A stretch of 64,000 nucleotides of DNA from an uncultured bacterium (lineage in GTDB: Bacteria; Bacillota; Clostridia; Oscillospirales; Ruminococcaceae), in assembly GCA_934875375.1 (NCBI GenBank), contig CAKXHL010000002.1, forward strand, positions 1 through 64,000. Reading direction: 5' to 3'. Position numbers and translations under genes: made by a program. The notes under the pieces were generated by a model. That model searched no databases and was not told the origin of the DNA. It was given only the letters and a program-made list of their open reading frames with translations. Below, piece after piece: positions 15,181 to 24,171 of this stretch. Numbering within the stretch: the stretch's first letter is position 1; every line of letters starts with the position of its first letter.

Positions 15181-17751
15181 CTATTCCTCTTTCTGGGGCG
15201 CCGTACCGTCTGCCTGCATCTTCATCTCAATCCACTGCTGGCGGGAAATCAACACCTGCCGCGGCTTGCTGCCCTCAAAGGGGCCGACAATCCCGCGGGA
15301 CTCCATCTCGTCGATGATCCGCGCCGCCCTGGCGTAGCCCAGCTTGAGCTTGCGCTGCAAAAGCGAGGTCGACGCCTGCCCGGTTTCCACCACGCATTCG
15401 ATGGCGGCCGGGAGCATTTCGTCATCTGCATCGAACCCACCCCCGCCGGAGCCGCTGCCGGCAGATTTGCCCGTCGCTTCGGCCTGCCGCTCAATCTCCT
15501 CCAGAATCTGGTCGTCGTATTCGGCAGTCTGGGAGCCTTTGATGAAGGCCACCACCTTTTCCACCTCTTTGTCACTGACAAAGCAGCCCTGAATACGGAT
15601 GGGCTTGGCCGCGCCCACTGGGAAAAACAGCATATCGCCCTTGCCCAGCAGCTTTTCCGCGCCGCCGGAGTCCAAAATCGTCCGGGAATCCACCTGGGAG
15701 GACACTGCAAAAGCGATTCGGCTGGGAATGTTCGCCTTAATCACGCCGGTGATAACGTCTACCGATGGGCGCTGGGTCGCAATGACCAGGTGCATGCCTG
15801 CGGCACGGGCCATCTGGGCCAGACGGCAGATGGCGTCCTCCACCTCATTTTGCGCGGCGATCATCAAATCCGCCAGCTCGTCGATGATAATGACGATCTG
15901 CGGCATTTTGGCCAGATTGCGCTCCGGCCGCTCTTCGGCCAGGCGGTTGTAGCCGTTGATGTCGCGGACGCTGTTATCCGCAAACAGCTTGTAGCGGCCG
16001 AGCATCTCGCTCACCGCCCAGTTTAGCGCGCCTGCCGCCTTGCGCGGATCGGTGACCACCGGCACCAGCAGATGGGGAATGCCGTTGTAAACGCCCAGCT
16101 CCACCACCTTGGGGTCCACCATCAAAAGGCGGACCTCTTCCGGAGAAGCTTTAAAAAGAATGCTCATAATAATGGAGTTGATACAAACCGATTTACCGGA
16201 GCCGGTGGCGCCGGCGATGAGCATATGGGGCATTTTGGAAATATCCGCCACGCATACGCTGCCGCCAATGTCCTTGCCCAAACACATGGTCACCTTGCTT
16301 TTCGCCTCGCGAAACGCCTGGGAATCAATAATATCCCGGATGGGCACTACGCTGGTCTGCCGGTTGGGCACCTCAATGCCCACCGCCGCCTTGTTGGGAA
16401 TCGGCGCTTCAATGCGCACGCCGCTGGTGGCCAGGTTCAAAGCAATATCGTCGGCCAGATTGGTGATCTTGCTGATTTTGACCCCCGCTGAAGGCTGCAG
16501 CTCATACCGGGTGACCGCAGGCCCTCTTGCAATATCGATGATGCGGGTCTGTACGCCAAAGCTGGCCAGCGCGTCCACCAGCAGCTGAGCATTGGCCTTC
16601 AGCTCCTCGCTTAAATCCTGTCCGTCGGGCTGTTCGCCTTCTTTTAACAGATACACCGGGGGGAATATGTAACTTTCCGTGGATTGCAGCTGCTTTGCCG
16701 CATCCAGTTCCCCGGCGATTTTTTCGTCGGCGCCGGTTTCCGCTGCAGATTCTTCTGCGGCGATCTGCCCTTCATCCGCCGTCTTCTCCGCTGCCGGGCA
16801 GCCCGTTGGGGCCGCCGGCAGATCCGCCTGGGGCTGGGCCGGGGCCATGATGCTTTTCGTAATTTTCCCCACCAGATCGTCCAGCAGCGGCGGTTCCTTC
16901 GCTGCTTTTTTCTCCGGCTTTTTCTCATCAGCCGCCGGGGCAAAATCCGATCCCGCCTGCGGCCCCGCCGCGGCCTGGATCAGCTTTTCCTTTGCTTTTT
17001 TCACCGTTTCCCGAGACTGCTCCGACTGCTCCTCCACCCGAACCGGATGGGCAGGCAGCGGATCTTCGTCCAGCGGCACGTCGATGTTAAACTGTGGGCG
17101 GCGGCGTTCCTCCACCCGCTCCACATAGGTTTCCCCGATTTTTTGAACCGGCTTATAGGCCGAACGGATCAAATCCAGCAGCGTTGCACCGGTAATCAGC
17201 ATCAAAAAGGTAAAAATCAAAAGAAAAACCGTCACTGCAGCCGGCGTCTTTCCAAAGGAGAGAAGCGGAATGCCGATCAGCCCGGCCGCCAGTCCGCCTC
17301 CCTTGAGCTTGGTGCCGCTTTCATACAGATAAGCGGCTTTCTCCACAAAATTTTCGCCTTCAATGGGCGTTTTGGCAAAGATCTGGGCAGCGCCGCAAAT
17401 CAGCGCCACCAGCACAAAGGTCTGCCAGACCTTGTGCCCCAGTGCACCCATGGGCTTGTCCATGGCGGCCATAACCGCAATATAGATCAGAGCCGGAGCG
17501 ATGAGATAGGCGCACCAGCCAAACAGCCCAAAACAAAACGTGTGCAGCCAATTCCAGAACCCCTGGCCGGGGATCAGCGACACCGCCAGGAAAAAAATGC
17601 CCACGGCGAACAATATCACCGCCCACAGCTGCCTGCGGGAACGGGCCTGCTCCTCAGCAAGGCGCTTTTGCGCCGCTGTCTGCCGTCCGGTGCTTTTTTT
17701 AGCGGCAGTTGTTTTCTTTTTTGCCGCCGTTCTCTTTTTCTGTTCCGCCAC
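15181..17751 (-). CDS. spoIIIE: DNA translocase FtsK/SpoIIIE
   Basis: An 856-residue protein. A Lys/Ala-rich N-terminal tail is followed by four membrane helices (about 40-200), a low-complexity acidic linker, and the motor with Walker A AGATGSGKS near 515 and Walker B IVIIIDELADLM. A C-terminal winged-helix gamma domain ends it (about 780-845). The hexamer pumps DNA through the division or sporulation septum. The order tepA-ylzJ-spoIIIE is that of Bacillus, with uppP inserted between. ftsK or sftA are alternative names. Confidence 0.95.
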   Translation of the reverse strand: MAEQKKRTAAKKKTTAAKKSTGRQTAAQKRLAEEQARSRRQLWAVILFAVGIFFLAVSLIPGQGFWNWLHTFCFGLFGWCAYLIAPALIYIAVMAAMDKPMGALGHKVWQTFVLVALICGAAQIFAKTPIEGENFVEKAAYLYESGTKLKGGGLAAGLIGIPLLSFGKTPAAVTVFLLIFTFLMLITGATLLDLIRSAYKPVQKIGETYVERVEERRRPQFNIDVPLDEDPLPAHPVRVEEQSEQSRETVKKAKEKLIQAAAGPQAGSDFAPAADEKKPEKKAAKEPPLLDDLVGKITKSIMAPAQPQADLPAAPTGCPAAEKTADEGQIAAEESAAETGADEKIAGELDAAKQLQSTESYIFPPVYLLKEGEQPDGQDLSEELKANAQLLVDALASFGVQTRIIDIARGPAVTRYELQPSAGVKISKITNLADDIALNLATSGVRIEAPIPNKAAVGIEVPNRQTSVVPIRDIIDSQAFREAKSKVTMCLGKDIGGSVCVADISKMPHMLIAGATGSGKSVCINSIIMSILFKASPEEVRLLMVDPKVVELGVYNGIPHLLVPVVTDPRKAAGALNWAVSEMLGRYKLFADNSVRDINGYNRLAEERPERNLAKMPQIVIIIDELADLMIAAQNEVEDAICRLAQMARAAGMHLVIATQRPSVDVITGVIKANIPSRIAFAVSSQVDSRTILDSGGAEKLLGKGDMLFFPVGAAKPIRIQGCFVSDKEVEKVVAFIKGSQTAEYDDQILEEIERQAEATGKSAGSGSGGGGFDADDEMLPAAIECVVETGQASTSLLQRKLKLGYARAARIIDEMESRGIVGPFEGSKPRQVLISRQQWIEMKMQADGTAPQKEE

Positions 17752-17789
17752 GGATGCCGCCCCCTAAAATTCCTGTTTTTCTTCTAAAT

Positions 17790-18635
17790 TCAGTGGACAA
17801 ATTTTTCCACCACGCCGATCACCACCGTCACCGTGCCTAAAATCGCCGTATACCAGGTAAACACCTTGAAATTTCCGGACCGGGCCAGCCAGCGCACCAG
17901 CTTGATGGCCAAAAAGCCTACCACTGCCGCTACTACCATGCCGGTCAGCATCGGCAAAAGCTCCATTTGCGTTCCCTGCGCCAAAGCGTCCTTCACTTCG
18001 AAAATATTTGCCCCCAGCACAGCGGGAATCCCCAGGATAAAGGAAAAGGCCACTGCAAATTCCCGGTTAAGCCCCGCAAAAATACCTGCCGAAATGGTGG
18101 AACCGGACCGGGACAGGCCGGGCAGCGGCGCAATGCCCTGCATGGTGCCGACCAAAAGCGCGTCCCGCACCCGCATGTTGGAAGCGGTTTTCTTACCGGG
18201 CACCAAATGGTCGGCCATATACAAAAGCCCAGCCGTGCCCAAAAAGCACAATCCCTCTACCAGAATGTCATCATCGGTGGCAAGGGAAGTGTACCAGTCC
18301 CGCAAAAAGAAAAATACCAGCAGCGGCAGCAGCGCCACCACGATCATAAAAATCATCCGGCGGTTTGGATCTGTGGTCCGAAAGGTGAATTTCCCCTTGA
18401 AGATATCCCCGATCATGCGGAAAAACTCCACAATCATCCCCCAAATGGTATCCCAAAAAGCAATGCAGACCGCCGCCAGCGTGCCCAGATGCAGCAGGAT
18501 GGAAAACAACCCCGCAGCCTCGCCGGACTGGCCGGTAAAATGCTGATACAAAGACAAATGCCCCGAGCTGGATACCGGCAAAAATTCGGTCAGCCCCTGG
18601 ATAATCCCCTGCAAAATTGCGTCCCACAAACTCAT
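17790..18635 (-). CDS. uppP: Undecaprenyl-diphosphatase UppP/BacA
   Basis: A 281-residue membrane phosphatase that converts undecaprenyl diphosphate to the monophosphate, recycling the lipid carrier of peptidoglycan. Family motifs EFLPVSSSGHL (residues 16-26) and PGLSRSGSTI (about 170) are intact, and about eight helices are predicted. SD GGAGGGG precedes the ATG. Activity is also linked to bacitracin tolerance in other species. It lies between ylzJ and the translocase gene, all on the minus strand. Confidence 0.95.
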   Translation of the reverse strand: MSLWDAILQGIIQGLTEFLPVSSSGHLSLYQHFTGQSGEAAGLFSILLHLGTLAAVCIAFWDTIWGMIVEFFRMIGDIFKGKFTFRTTDPNRRMIFMIVVALLPLLVFFFLRDWYTSLATDDDILVEGLCFLGTAGLLYMADHLVPGKKTASNMRVRDALLVGTMQGIAPLPGLSRSGSTISAGIFAGLNREFAVAFSFILGIPAVLGANIFEVKDALAQGTQMELLPMLTGMVVAAVVGFLAIKLVRWLARSGNFKVFTWYTAILGTVTVVIGVVEKFVH

Positions 18636-18700
18636 ATTGTCCCCTCCGTATTCTGTCGTGCGCGTTTTTGTGCACTCGTGTTTTTTTCCGTTTTATATGT

Positions 18701-18720
18701 AAAGGCCGGGAAAACCGGCC
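18701..18720 (-). terminator. Weak terminator after ylzJ
   Basis: GGCCGG (18704-18709) and CCGGCC (18715-18720) are separated by GAAAA. Only three T follow on the minus strand, so read-through to uppP is likely. Confidence 0.4.
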
Positions 18721-18727
18721 GGACAAC

Positions 18728-18946
18728 TCAGTGTTTTTTTGGCACCTGCCCAAGACGGTATACCGCCCCGGGCTGATACCGCGGGTCAAGGTACATCGCC
18801 GGATCGGTGGAAACCAGCCGCGCCACCGTCAGGCCCTGTTCCCCCAAAACGCCCTGAACCAGACCGCCCGGCACCTGCTGCCAAACACCGGGGTCATTTT
18901 GCCTTTCCATCATCTCCATCGGGTCGATAATCGAATGGATGACCAA
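18728..18946 (-). CDS. ylzJ: YlzJ-like protein
   Basis: A 72-residue protein. The pattern MVIHSIIDPMEM, followed by a proline-rich C-terminal DPRYQPGAVYR, fits the YlzJ family found beside tepA in sporulating Firmicutes. It starts two bases past the tepA stop, so the two are probably co-translated. The biochemical role is unknown. Confidence 0.8.
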   Translation of the reverse strand: MVIHSIIDPMEMMERQNDPGVWQQVPGGLVQGVLGEQGLTVARLVSTDPAMYLDPRYQPGAVYRLGQVPKKH

Positions 18947-18948
18947 GC

Positions 18949-19653
18949 CTATTCCCCCTTCTTTTGCGCCGGAATCCGGGCTTCGATCAGTTCGGTCAGT
19001 TTCCCCACCGCCTGCGCAAGCCCGCCCAGCTCGTCGATCAGCCCTTCTTCCACCGCCTGTTCGCCGTCGAGCACCGTGCCCACATCCATCACCAGCTCGC
19101 CGGTGTTCATCATCAGCTGCCGAAAGCGCTGGGCGCCCACGCCGGAATTTTCGGTGACAAAGCGGACAATCCGCTCCTGCATTTTGTCAAAATAAGACAG
19201 GGTCTGGGGCACCCCCAGCACCAGCCCGCTCATCCGCACCGGATGGATGGTCATGGTGGCTGACGGGGCGATAAAGGAATACTTGGCGCTGCAGGCCAGC
19301 GGTACGCCAATGGAGTGGCCGCCGCCCAAAACCAGCGATACCACCGGCGTTTCCATGGTGGAAATCAGCTCCGCAATGGCAAGCCCCGCCTCCACATCGC
19401 CGCCCACCGTGTTGAGAATCACGATCAGGCCTTCGATTTCCGGGTCCTGTTCAATGGCCACCAGCTGCGGGATCACATGCTCATATTTGGTTGTTTTATT
19501 CTGGGCCGGCAAAATATAATGCCCTTCAATCTGGCCGATAATCGTCAGGCAGTGAATGACGTGCTTGCCGTGGGTTTCGGTGGTCACCGAACCGCTTTGC
19601 ATGATCTGTCTTTGCTGTTCTTCTTGTTCCTTCGGGTCTTTTTCTTCTGGCAT
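18949..19653 (-). CDS. tepA: ClpP-class serine protease TepA (translocation-enhancing protein)
   Basis: A 234-residue protein of the ClpP/crotonase fold. The nucleophile segment GGGHSIGVPL matches the serine of the ClpP-like site, and the oxyanion region is ILNTVGGDVEAG. The acidic Gln-rich N-terminus lacks a signal peptide. In Bacillus, TepA (YmfB) is implicated in preprotein translocation and degradation of spore small acid-soluble proteins. A good ribosome site (GAAAGGAG) precedes the ATG. Confidence 0.88.
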   Translation of the reverse strand: MPEEKDPKEQEEQQRQIMQSGSVTTETHGKHVIHCLTIIGQIEGHYILPAQNKTTKYEHVIPQLVAIEQDPEIEGLIVILNTVGGDVEAGLAIAELISTMETPVVSLVLGGGHSIGVPLACSAKYSFIAPSATMTIHPVRMSGLVLGVPQTLSYFDKMQERIVRFVTENSGVGAQRFRQLMMNTGELVMDVGTVLDGEQAVEEGLIDELGGLAQAVGKLTELIEARIPAQKKGE

Positions 19654-19891
19654 AGCTTCTCCTTTCAGGCACTTTTTCCATTATTGTGCCCTGGAAAGGA
19701 ACCTCTATCCCGCATACAGATTTATTATATCAAAAACAAATGGGTTTCACAACCGAAAAAAGTCAAAAAAACGAACCTGTGTTCCTCCCGGCGAAGGATT
19801 TCGCCGTCTTTTTTTCAAAAGGCACCCGATTCTTCCCGTTTGCCGCATGGAACCTGCGGCATGGGGGAACACTCTGGTTTAGAGCGAAGAA

Positions 19892-20650
19892 ATGAGGGAT
19901 GACGATTTGAACAGCCGGCAGCGCGTATGGTTTTTAGATGAGGCCAGAGGACTTTCCATTCTGCTGATGGTGCTGCATCACGGCGCATACGACGCGGCTT
20001 TTCTGCTCGGGTGGCCGCTGGATTTTCTTTCGGCTGGGTGGTTCGGGATCATCCGCACTTTTTTCGTCGGCGTTTTTGTGCTGATTTCCGGCTGCGCCTG
20101 CCGGTTTTCCCGCAGCAATCTGCGCCGGGGCGCACGGTGCCTTTTACCGGCGGCAGGGCTGTCCGCCATCACCGCTTTTCTGATCCCCGCCCAGCGGATC
20201 CGTTTTGGCATTTTGCACCTGCTGGGCTGCGCCATGCTGCTTTTTGCCTTTTTACAACCGCTGCTGGACCGGATTCCCCCCGCTTTCGGCGCCGGTGCGG
20301 GCTTGTTTCTTTTTTTCTTTTGTTTTTCGGTCCCCAGCGGACGGCTGGGCTTCGCTCCCATGCAAATACAGCTTCCCCGCTGTCTGTTTCAAAACGCCTT
20401 TACCGCGGCGCTGGGATTTCCCGGGCCGGGCTATTATTCCGCCGACTACTTCCCGCTGATTCCGTGGCTGTTTCTTTTTTGGGCGGGCGCCTGCGTGGGG
20501 GTCTGGCTGCGTCTGGGCAGGGGGCCGGGCTGGCTGTACCAGCGCCACAGCCCGTTTCTTGCGGCGGCAGGTCAAAAATCCCTTTGGATCTATCTTGTCC
20601 ATCAGCCGGCGCTTTATCTGATTTTTCTGCTGATCCGCCTGTGTTTTTGA
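19892..20650 (+). CDS. DUF1624/HGSNAT-like membrane protein, copy 1
   Basis: A 252-residue protein with about seven membrane helices. The start FLDEARGLSILLMVLHH is typical of DUF1624 (heparan-alpha-glucosaminide N-acetyltransferase catalytic domain-like), with the histidines of VLHHG near residue 30. Such proteins are thought to move acyl groups across the membrane. A second copy lies 101 bases downstream, and both share ILHLLGCAMLL-type and SLWIYLVHQPALY-type segments. The start codon is not certain: ATG 19892 has no clear SD, and TTG 19907 is possible. Confidence 0.75.
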   Translation: MRDDDLNSRQRVWFLDEARGLSILLMVLHHGAYDAAFLLGWPLDFLSAGWFGIIRTFFVGVFVLISGCACRFSRSNLRRGARCLLPAAGLSAITAFLIPAQRIRFGILHLLGCAMLLFAFLQPLLDRIPPAFGAGAGLFLFFFCFSVPSGRLGFAPMQIQLPRCLFQNAFTAALGFPGPGYYSADYFPLIPWLFLFWAGACVGVWLRLGRGPGWLYQRHSPFLAAAGQKSLWIYLVHQPALYLIFLLIRLCF

Positions 20651-20751
20651 CTTTACAAATCGTTTGCTGTGGAGTATTGTAAAAAAGGTTGTCCGCCGCT
20701 TTCTCACAGCGGAAATGCCGCACGGATTTTGACACAAAGGAGGGAATTGGA

Positions 20752-21513
20752 TTGGCCTGCCTCACCGCCGATCCCATTCAAGCCAAAGCAAAGCGCTACC
20801 CTTTTCTGGACGAGCTTCGCGGTGCCGCGATCTTGATGATGATTGCCTATCACCTTTTATATGACGGCGTTGTTTTTGCCGGCTGGGATATCCCGTTGTT
20901 TTCTCCTCCGCTTTCACTCTGGCAGGACAGCATCGGCGCCTTGTTTATCCTCCTGTCCGGCTGTATGTGCCGGCTTTCCCGCAGCAACTGGCGGCGCGGC
21001 CTGCGCTGTCTGGCTGCGGCCTTAGCCATCACCGCCGTCACTTTTTTCCTGGTTCCCACCGTGGCCGACTGGTTCGGCGTGCTCCATTTTCTGGGCTGCG
21101 CCATGCTGCTGTATCCTCTTTTTCGCCCTCTGCTGGACCGGTTCCCTGCGCTGCCCGGAGCCGTCTGCTGTTTTTTGCTGTTCTGGGCCACCTATCCGGT
21201 CAGCCTGGGCAAAATCGGCGGGCTTTTTTGGCAGGCAAATCTTCCCTCCTTTCTTTACCGTAATTTTCTCACCGCGATTTTGGGATTCCCGCCCCATAAC
21301 TTTGTTTCCAGCGATTATTACCCGCTGCTGCCCTGGATTTTCCTGTTCTTTTGCGGCAGCCTGCTGGGGCGGATTCTGGTTGGCCGGGGAGACCGTCCGG
21401 CGCTGCTGCGTTCCCGCTGCCGGCCGCTGGCCTTTTTGGGGCGGCACAGCTTTGTGATTTACCTGGTCCACCAGCCGGTGCTGTATGGGCTTTTTCTTCT
21501 CGCCGCACAATGA
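20752..21513 (+). CDS. DUF1624/HGSNAT-like membrane protein, copy 2 (TTG start)
   Basis: A 253-residue paralogue of the preceding gene with the same seven-helix plan and shared motifs FLDELRGAAIL, HFLGCAMLL, SDYYPLLPW and IYLVHQPVLYG. A longer frame reaches ATG 20689, but AGGAGGG at 20739-20744 points to TTG 20752 as the start. The two copies probably form one transcript after local duplication. A transmembrane acyl transfer role is known for the superfamily; the acceptor is not known here. Confidence 0.75.
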   Translation: MACLTADPIQAKAKRYPFLDELRGAAILMMIAYHLLYDGVVFAGWDIPLFSPPLSLWQDSIGALFILLSGCMCRLSRSNWRRGLRCLAAALAITAVTFFLVPTVADWFGVLHFLGCAMLLYPLFRPLLDRFPALPGAVCCFLLFWATYPVSLGKIGGLFWQANLPSFLYRNFLTAILGFPPHNFVSSDYYPLLPWIFLFFCGSLLGRILVGRGDRPALLRSRCRPLAFLGRHSFVIYLVHQPVLYGLFLLAAQ

Positions 21514-21730
21514 ACCACCCCATTGTCAAAAACGCCAAAGCGCCCCTTTTTTCTGCGTTTTGGCAGCTTTTGGATTGGAAATATGAAAAAATTGCGAACT
21601 TTTCACCCTTCGCCTTTTTTTCTTTGCCAAATTCGATATAATGAACTTAAATTTTGCGGGTGCTGACGGTTTTTCTCTCCGGCACTCGTTTTATCGGAGA
21701 AGAATGGAAACGGGAAAGGAGGAAGCCGGA

Positions 21731-23314
21731 ATGACGAAACGCTTTTGCCGCCTGTTGGCGGTGCTTTTGCTGCTTGCGTCCCTTTTGGGCGGCTGCTCGG
21801 ATAAAACCGCCGGCCAGGTGTTCCGGCTGGATATTCTTTCCGAGCCGTCCACCATTGATCCGCAGACCGCCTCCTCCGACGAGCAGTATCTGATTTTGCT
21901 CAATACGATGGAGGGCCTTCTCAAAATGGATGAAAACCAGACTCCGACCGAGGCTGCCGCCGAAAGCTACGCCGTTTCGGCCGACGGGCTGACCTATACC
22001 TTTTTTCTGCGCAAAGATATGCTCTGGTCCGACGGGAAAACGCCGGTTACCGCTTACGATTTTCAGTTTGCCTTTCAGCGCCTGTTCGACCCGCAGACGC
22101 AGTCTCCTGCCGCTGTCAATTTCACCTGCATCCGCGGATCATCCGCAGCCCTGTCCGGCGAGGGCAGTGTCCAGGATATCGGCGTTACCGCCCAGGATGA
22201 CGATACGCTGGTCTTTTCTCTGGAACATTTAAACCCGTCTTTCCTCTCGCTGCTGACCACTCCCGCCGCGCTGCCCTGCAACGAGGATTTTTTCCGGGCT
22301 GCCCGGGGGAAATACGGCGTGTCAGACGAATTCATGCTCTTTAACGGCCCGTTTTTCATTTACAGCTGGCCGGAAGGCGAGTATATTCACATGCGGAAAA
22401 ACACCAATTATCATGCGCGGGATTCGGTCATTCCCTCTGCTTTCCGGCTGTATATTCGGGAGGAAAACGACCTGTCCCGCCTGACCGGCGGCGCTGTGGA
22501 CGCGGCGGCCGTTTCCTTCGCCGAGCTGGAAACGCTGGACGAAACGTATGGGGCGGTGCAGTTTTCCAATATTCTTTGGGCCATCCTGCCCAACCTGGAA
22601 AATCCGGCTCTTGCCAATCTCTCCATCCGCCAGGCGCTGGCCGCCGGAGTGGACCGGGAGGACCTTTCCGGTTATCTGGCGCAAAACCAGCAAATCGCCA
22701 GCGTTCCGGTCCCCCCAGCCGTAACGCTGGGCGGCGCTTCTTATCGGGAGCAGGCAGGCGATTCCGACGAGCTGGACGAATTGCCGTATACGGCCGCCGA
22801 ACTGTTTCAAATCGGCCTGCGGGAGCTGGCGGCGGACGCGTCCCCTTCGCTGACCCTCATCTGTCCTGATTCCGATGGAATCCCCCTGCTGCTCAGCCAG
22901 CTGCAGCGCCAGTTGCGGGATGCGCTGGGCGTGTTCATCAACATCGAACCGCTGGAACCGTCTGAACTGGATTCCCGCATTGCCAGCCGCGATTATGACT
23001 TGGCCCTTTGTCCGGTCAAGGCGTCTTATGACAGTCCGGAAGCGGTGCTATCCCAGCTTTACGGCGGGGAATCCCTCACCGGGTGGCAGAACGATCAGAT
23101 GGTCGGCTACATGAATGGGGCCAAAAACGCCTCCACCGCCTCCGGTGTTCTTTCGTCCTACCGCTCCGCCGAACGGCTGCTGACGCAAAACGGCGTCGTC
23201 CTGCCGCTTTTTTACGAAACTTCCTACTACGTTACTGCGCCTTCGGTCACCGGACTGCGCTTTTCCCCCTTTGGCTGCCATGTCTCTTTTGCCGAGGGAC
23301 GCAAGAAAGGCTGA
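21731..23314 (+). CDS. Peptide/oligopeptide-binding lipoprotein (SBP family 5)
   Basis: A 527-residue extracellular lipoprotein. The signal peptide ends in LLGGC, with Cys at about residue 21 for lipidation. The OppA/DppA pattern follows (STIDPQTASSDEQY, FFLRKDMLWSDGKTPVTAYDF). The ATG at 21731 is chosen because GGAGG lies just upstream, shortening a 557-residue frame. No permease or ATPase genes are adjacent, so it must use a transporter encoded elsewhere or act as a sensor. Confidence 0.88.
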   Translation: MTKRFCRLLAVLLLLASLLGGCSDKTAGQVFRLDILSEPSTIDPQTASSDEQYLILLNTMEGLLKMDENQTPTEAAAESYAVSADGLTYTFFLRKDMLWSDGKTPVTAYDFQFAFQRLFDPQTQSPAAVNFTCIRGSSAALSGEGSVQDIGVTAQDDDTLVFSLEHLNPSFLSLLTTPAALPCNEDFFRAARGKYGVSDEFMLFNGPFFIYSWPEGEYIHMRKNTNYHARDSVIPSAFRLYIREENDLSRLTGGAVDAAAVSFAELETLDETYGAVQFSNILWAILPNLENPALANLSIRQALAAGVDREDLSGYLAQNQQIASVPVPPAVTLGGASYREQAGDSDELDELPYTAAELFQIGLRELAADASPSLTLICPDSDGIPLLLSQLQRQLRDALGVFINIEPLEPSELDSRIASRDYDLALCPVKASYDSPEAVLSQLYGGESLTGWQNDQMVGYMNGAKNASTASGVLSSYRSAERLLTQNGVVLPLFYETSYYVTAPSVTGLRFSPFGCHVSFAEGRKKG

Positions 23315-23332
23315 TTGCGGCGAAAAGGCCGT

Positions 23333-23377
23333 AAAAAGGCCCCGAAAGAGAACGCATCTCTTTCGGGGCCTTTCTTT
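23333..23377. terminator. Bidirectional terminator between SBP and pnuC genes
   Basis: Arms GGCCCCGAAAGAG (23338-23350) and the complement (23358-23370) lie with A5 before and TTTCTTT after. It sits between convergent genes. Confidence 0.9.
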
Positions 23378-23393
23378 GCAGAAAATCCCGGAT

Positions 23394-24170
23394 TTATACC
23401 GGTTCGGCTTCTCCTTTTTTGGCAGAAAAGGCCGCTTTCATGCTTTTTTCTCTTCTCACATACAAAAACCATCTGACGGTTCCGTAAATGGTGTTGACCA
23501 GCATGGCGAACTCGTCAATCAACAAGCCGTAAGCGCCGGCGGAAATGTCCATGATAATATACAGCGCAGTGGTGATAAACCACGCGTACCACTGCTCGCT
23601 GTACCGCATCAGCAGCAAAACGCCGTTTACCATACCCATAGCGGAAGCAAACGCCTCCAGGTAGGAGGATTCGGCGCCGGGAATATTCATGGTAATGGAA
23701 CCGGCTACAAGGCTGAAAACAACCACTCCTGCCATCACCAAAATTCCTTTTTTCCAGCCCAAAGATTTTACCTGCGTGAGATTTTCGTCCTGGGCGTCAG
23801 GATATTTGCTCCAGCGGATAAAGCTGATGATGTCAATGGGAATCCAGAAAAAGATGCAGGTCATGGCCAGGGTATACCATCCCAGCGCCAGGGCCAGCGC
23901 CACATAGGTTCCCTCGATGAAAACCAGGTCCACGATAAAATTCCATTTGCTCTGCTTGGCAATCAGCAATTCGCAGACCGGGTTGGCGATGACGTTAATC
24001 ACCGAGCAGGCGATTAAAAAGGTACCACCTGTGCTTTCCAGCATCATCTCGGGGAAAAAGATCGTAAATACCATGGCAAGCACCAGCACGGTCGCCAGAT
24101 AGCCGATCTGATACGGGGTAAAGGATTTCAAAAAGCTTTTGCATTTTTCAAAGTTCGTTTTTTGATTCAT
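23394..24170 (-). CDS. pnuC: PnuC-family membrane transporter
   Basis: A 258-residue protein with seven to eight helices and the PnuC pattern RYSEQWYAWFITTALYI followed by DISAGAYG. PnuC proteins carry vitamin-like nucleosides by facilitated diffusion, classically nicotinamide riboside. The start follows the amidohydrolase stop by one base with no ribosome site of its own, so translation is coupled. This pairing suggests the transported compound is a substrate of the hydrolase. No riboswitch is recognisable before the operon. Confidence 0.85.
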   Translation of the reverse strand: MNQKTNFEKCKSFLKSFTPYQIGYLATVLVLAMVFTIFFPEMMLESTGGTFLIACSVINVIANPVCELLIAKQSKWNFIVDLVFIEGTYVALALALGWYTLAMTCIFFWIPIDIISFIRWSKYPDAQDENLTQVKSLGWKKGILVMAGVVVFSLVAGSITMNIPGAESSYLEAFASAMGMVNGVLLLMRYSEQWYAWFITTALYIIMDISAGAYGLLIDEFAMLVNTIYGTVRWFLYVRREKSMKAAFSAKKGEAEPV

Positions 24171-24171
24171 T

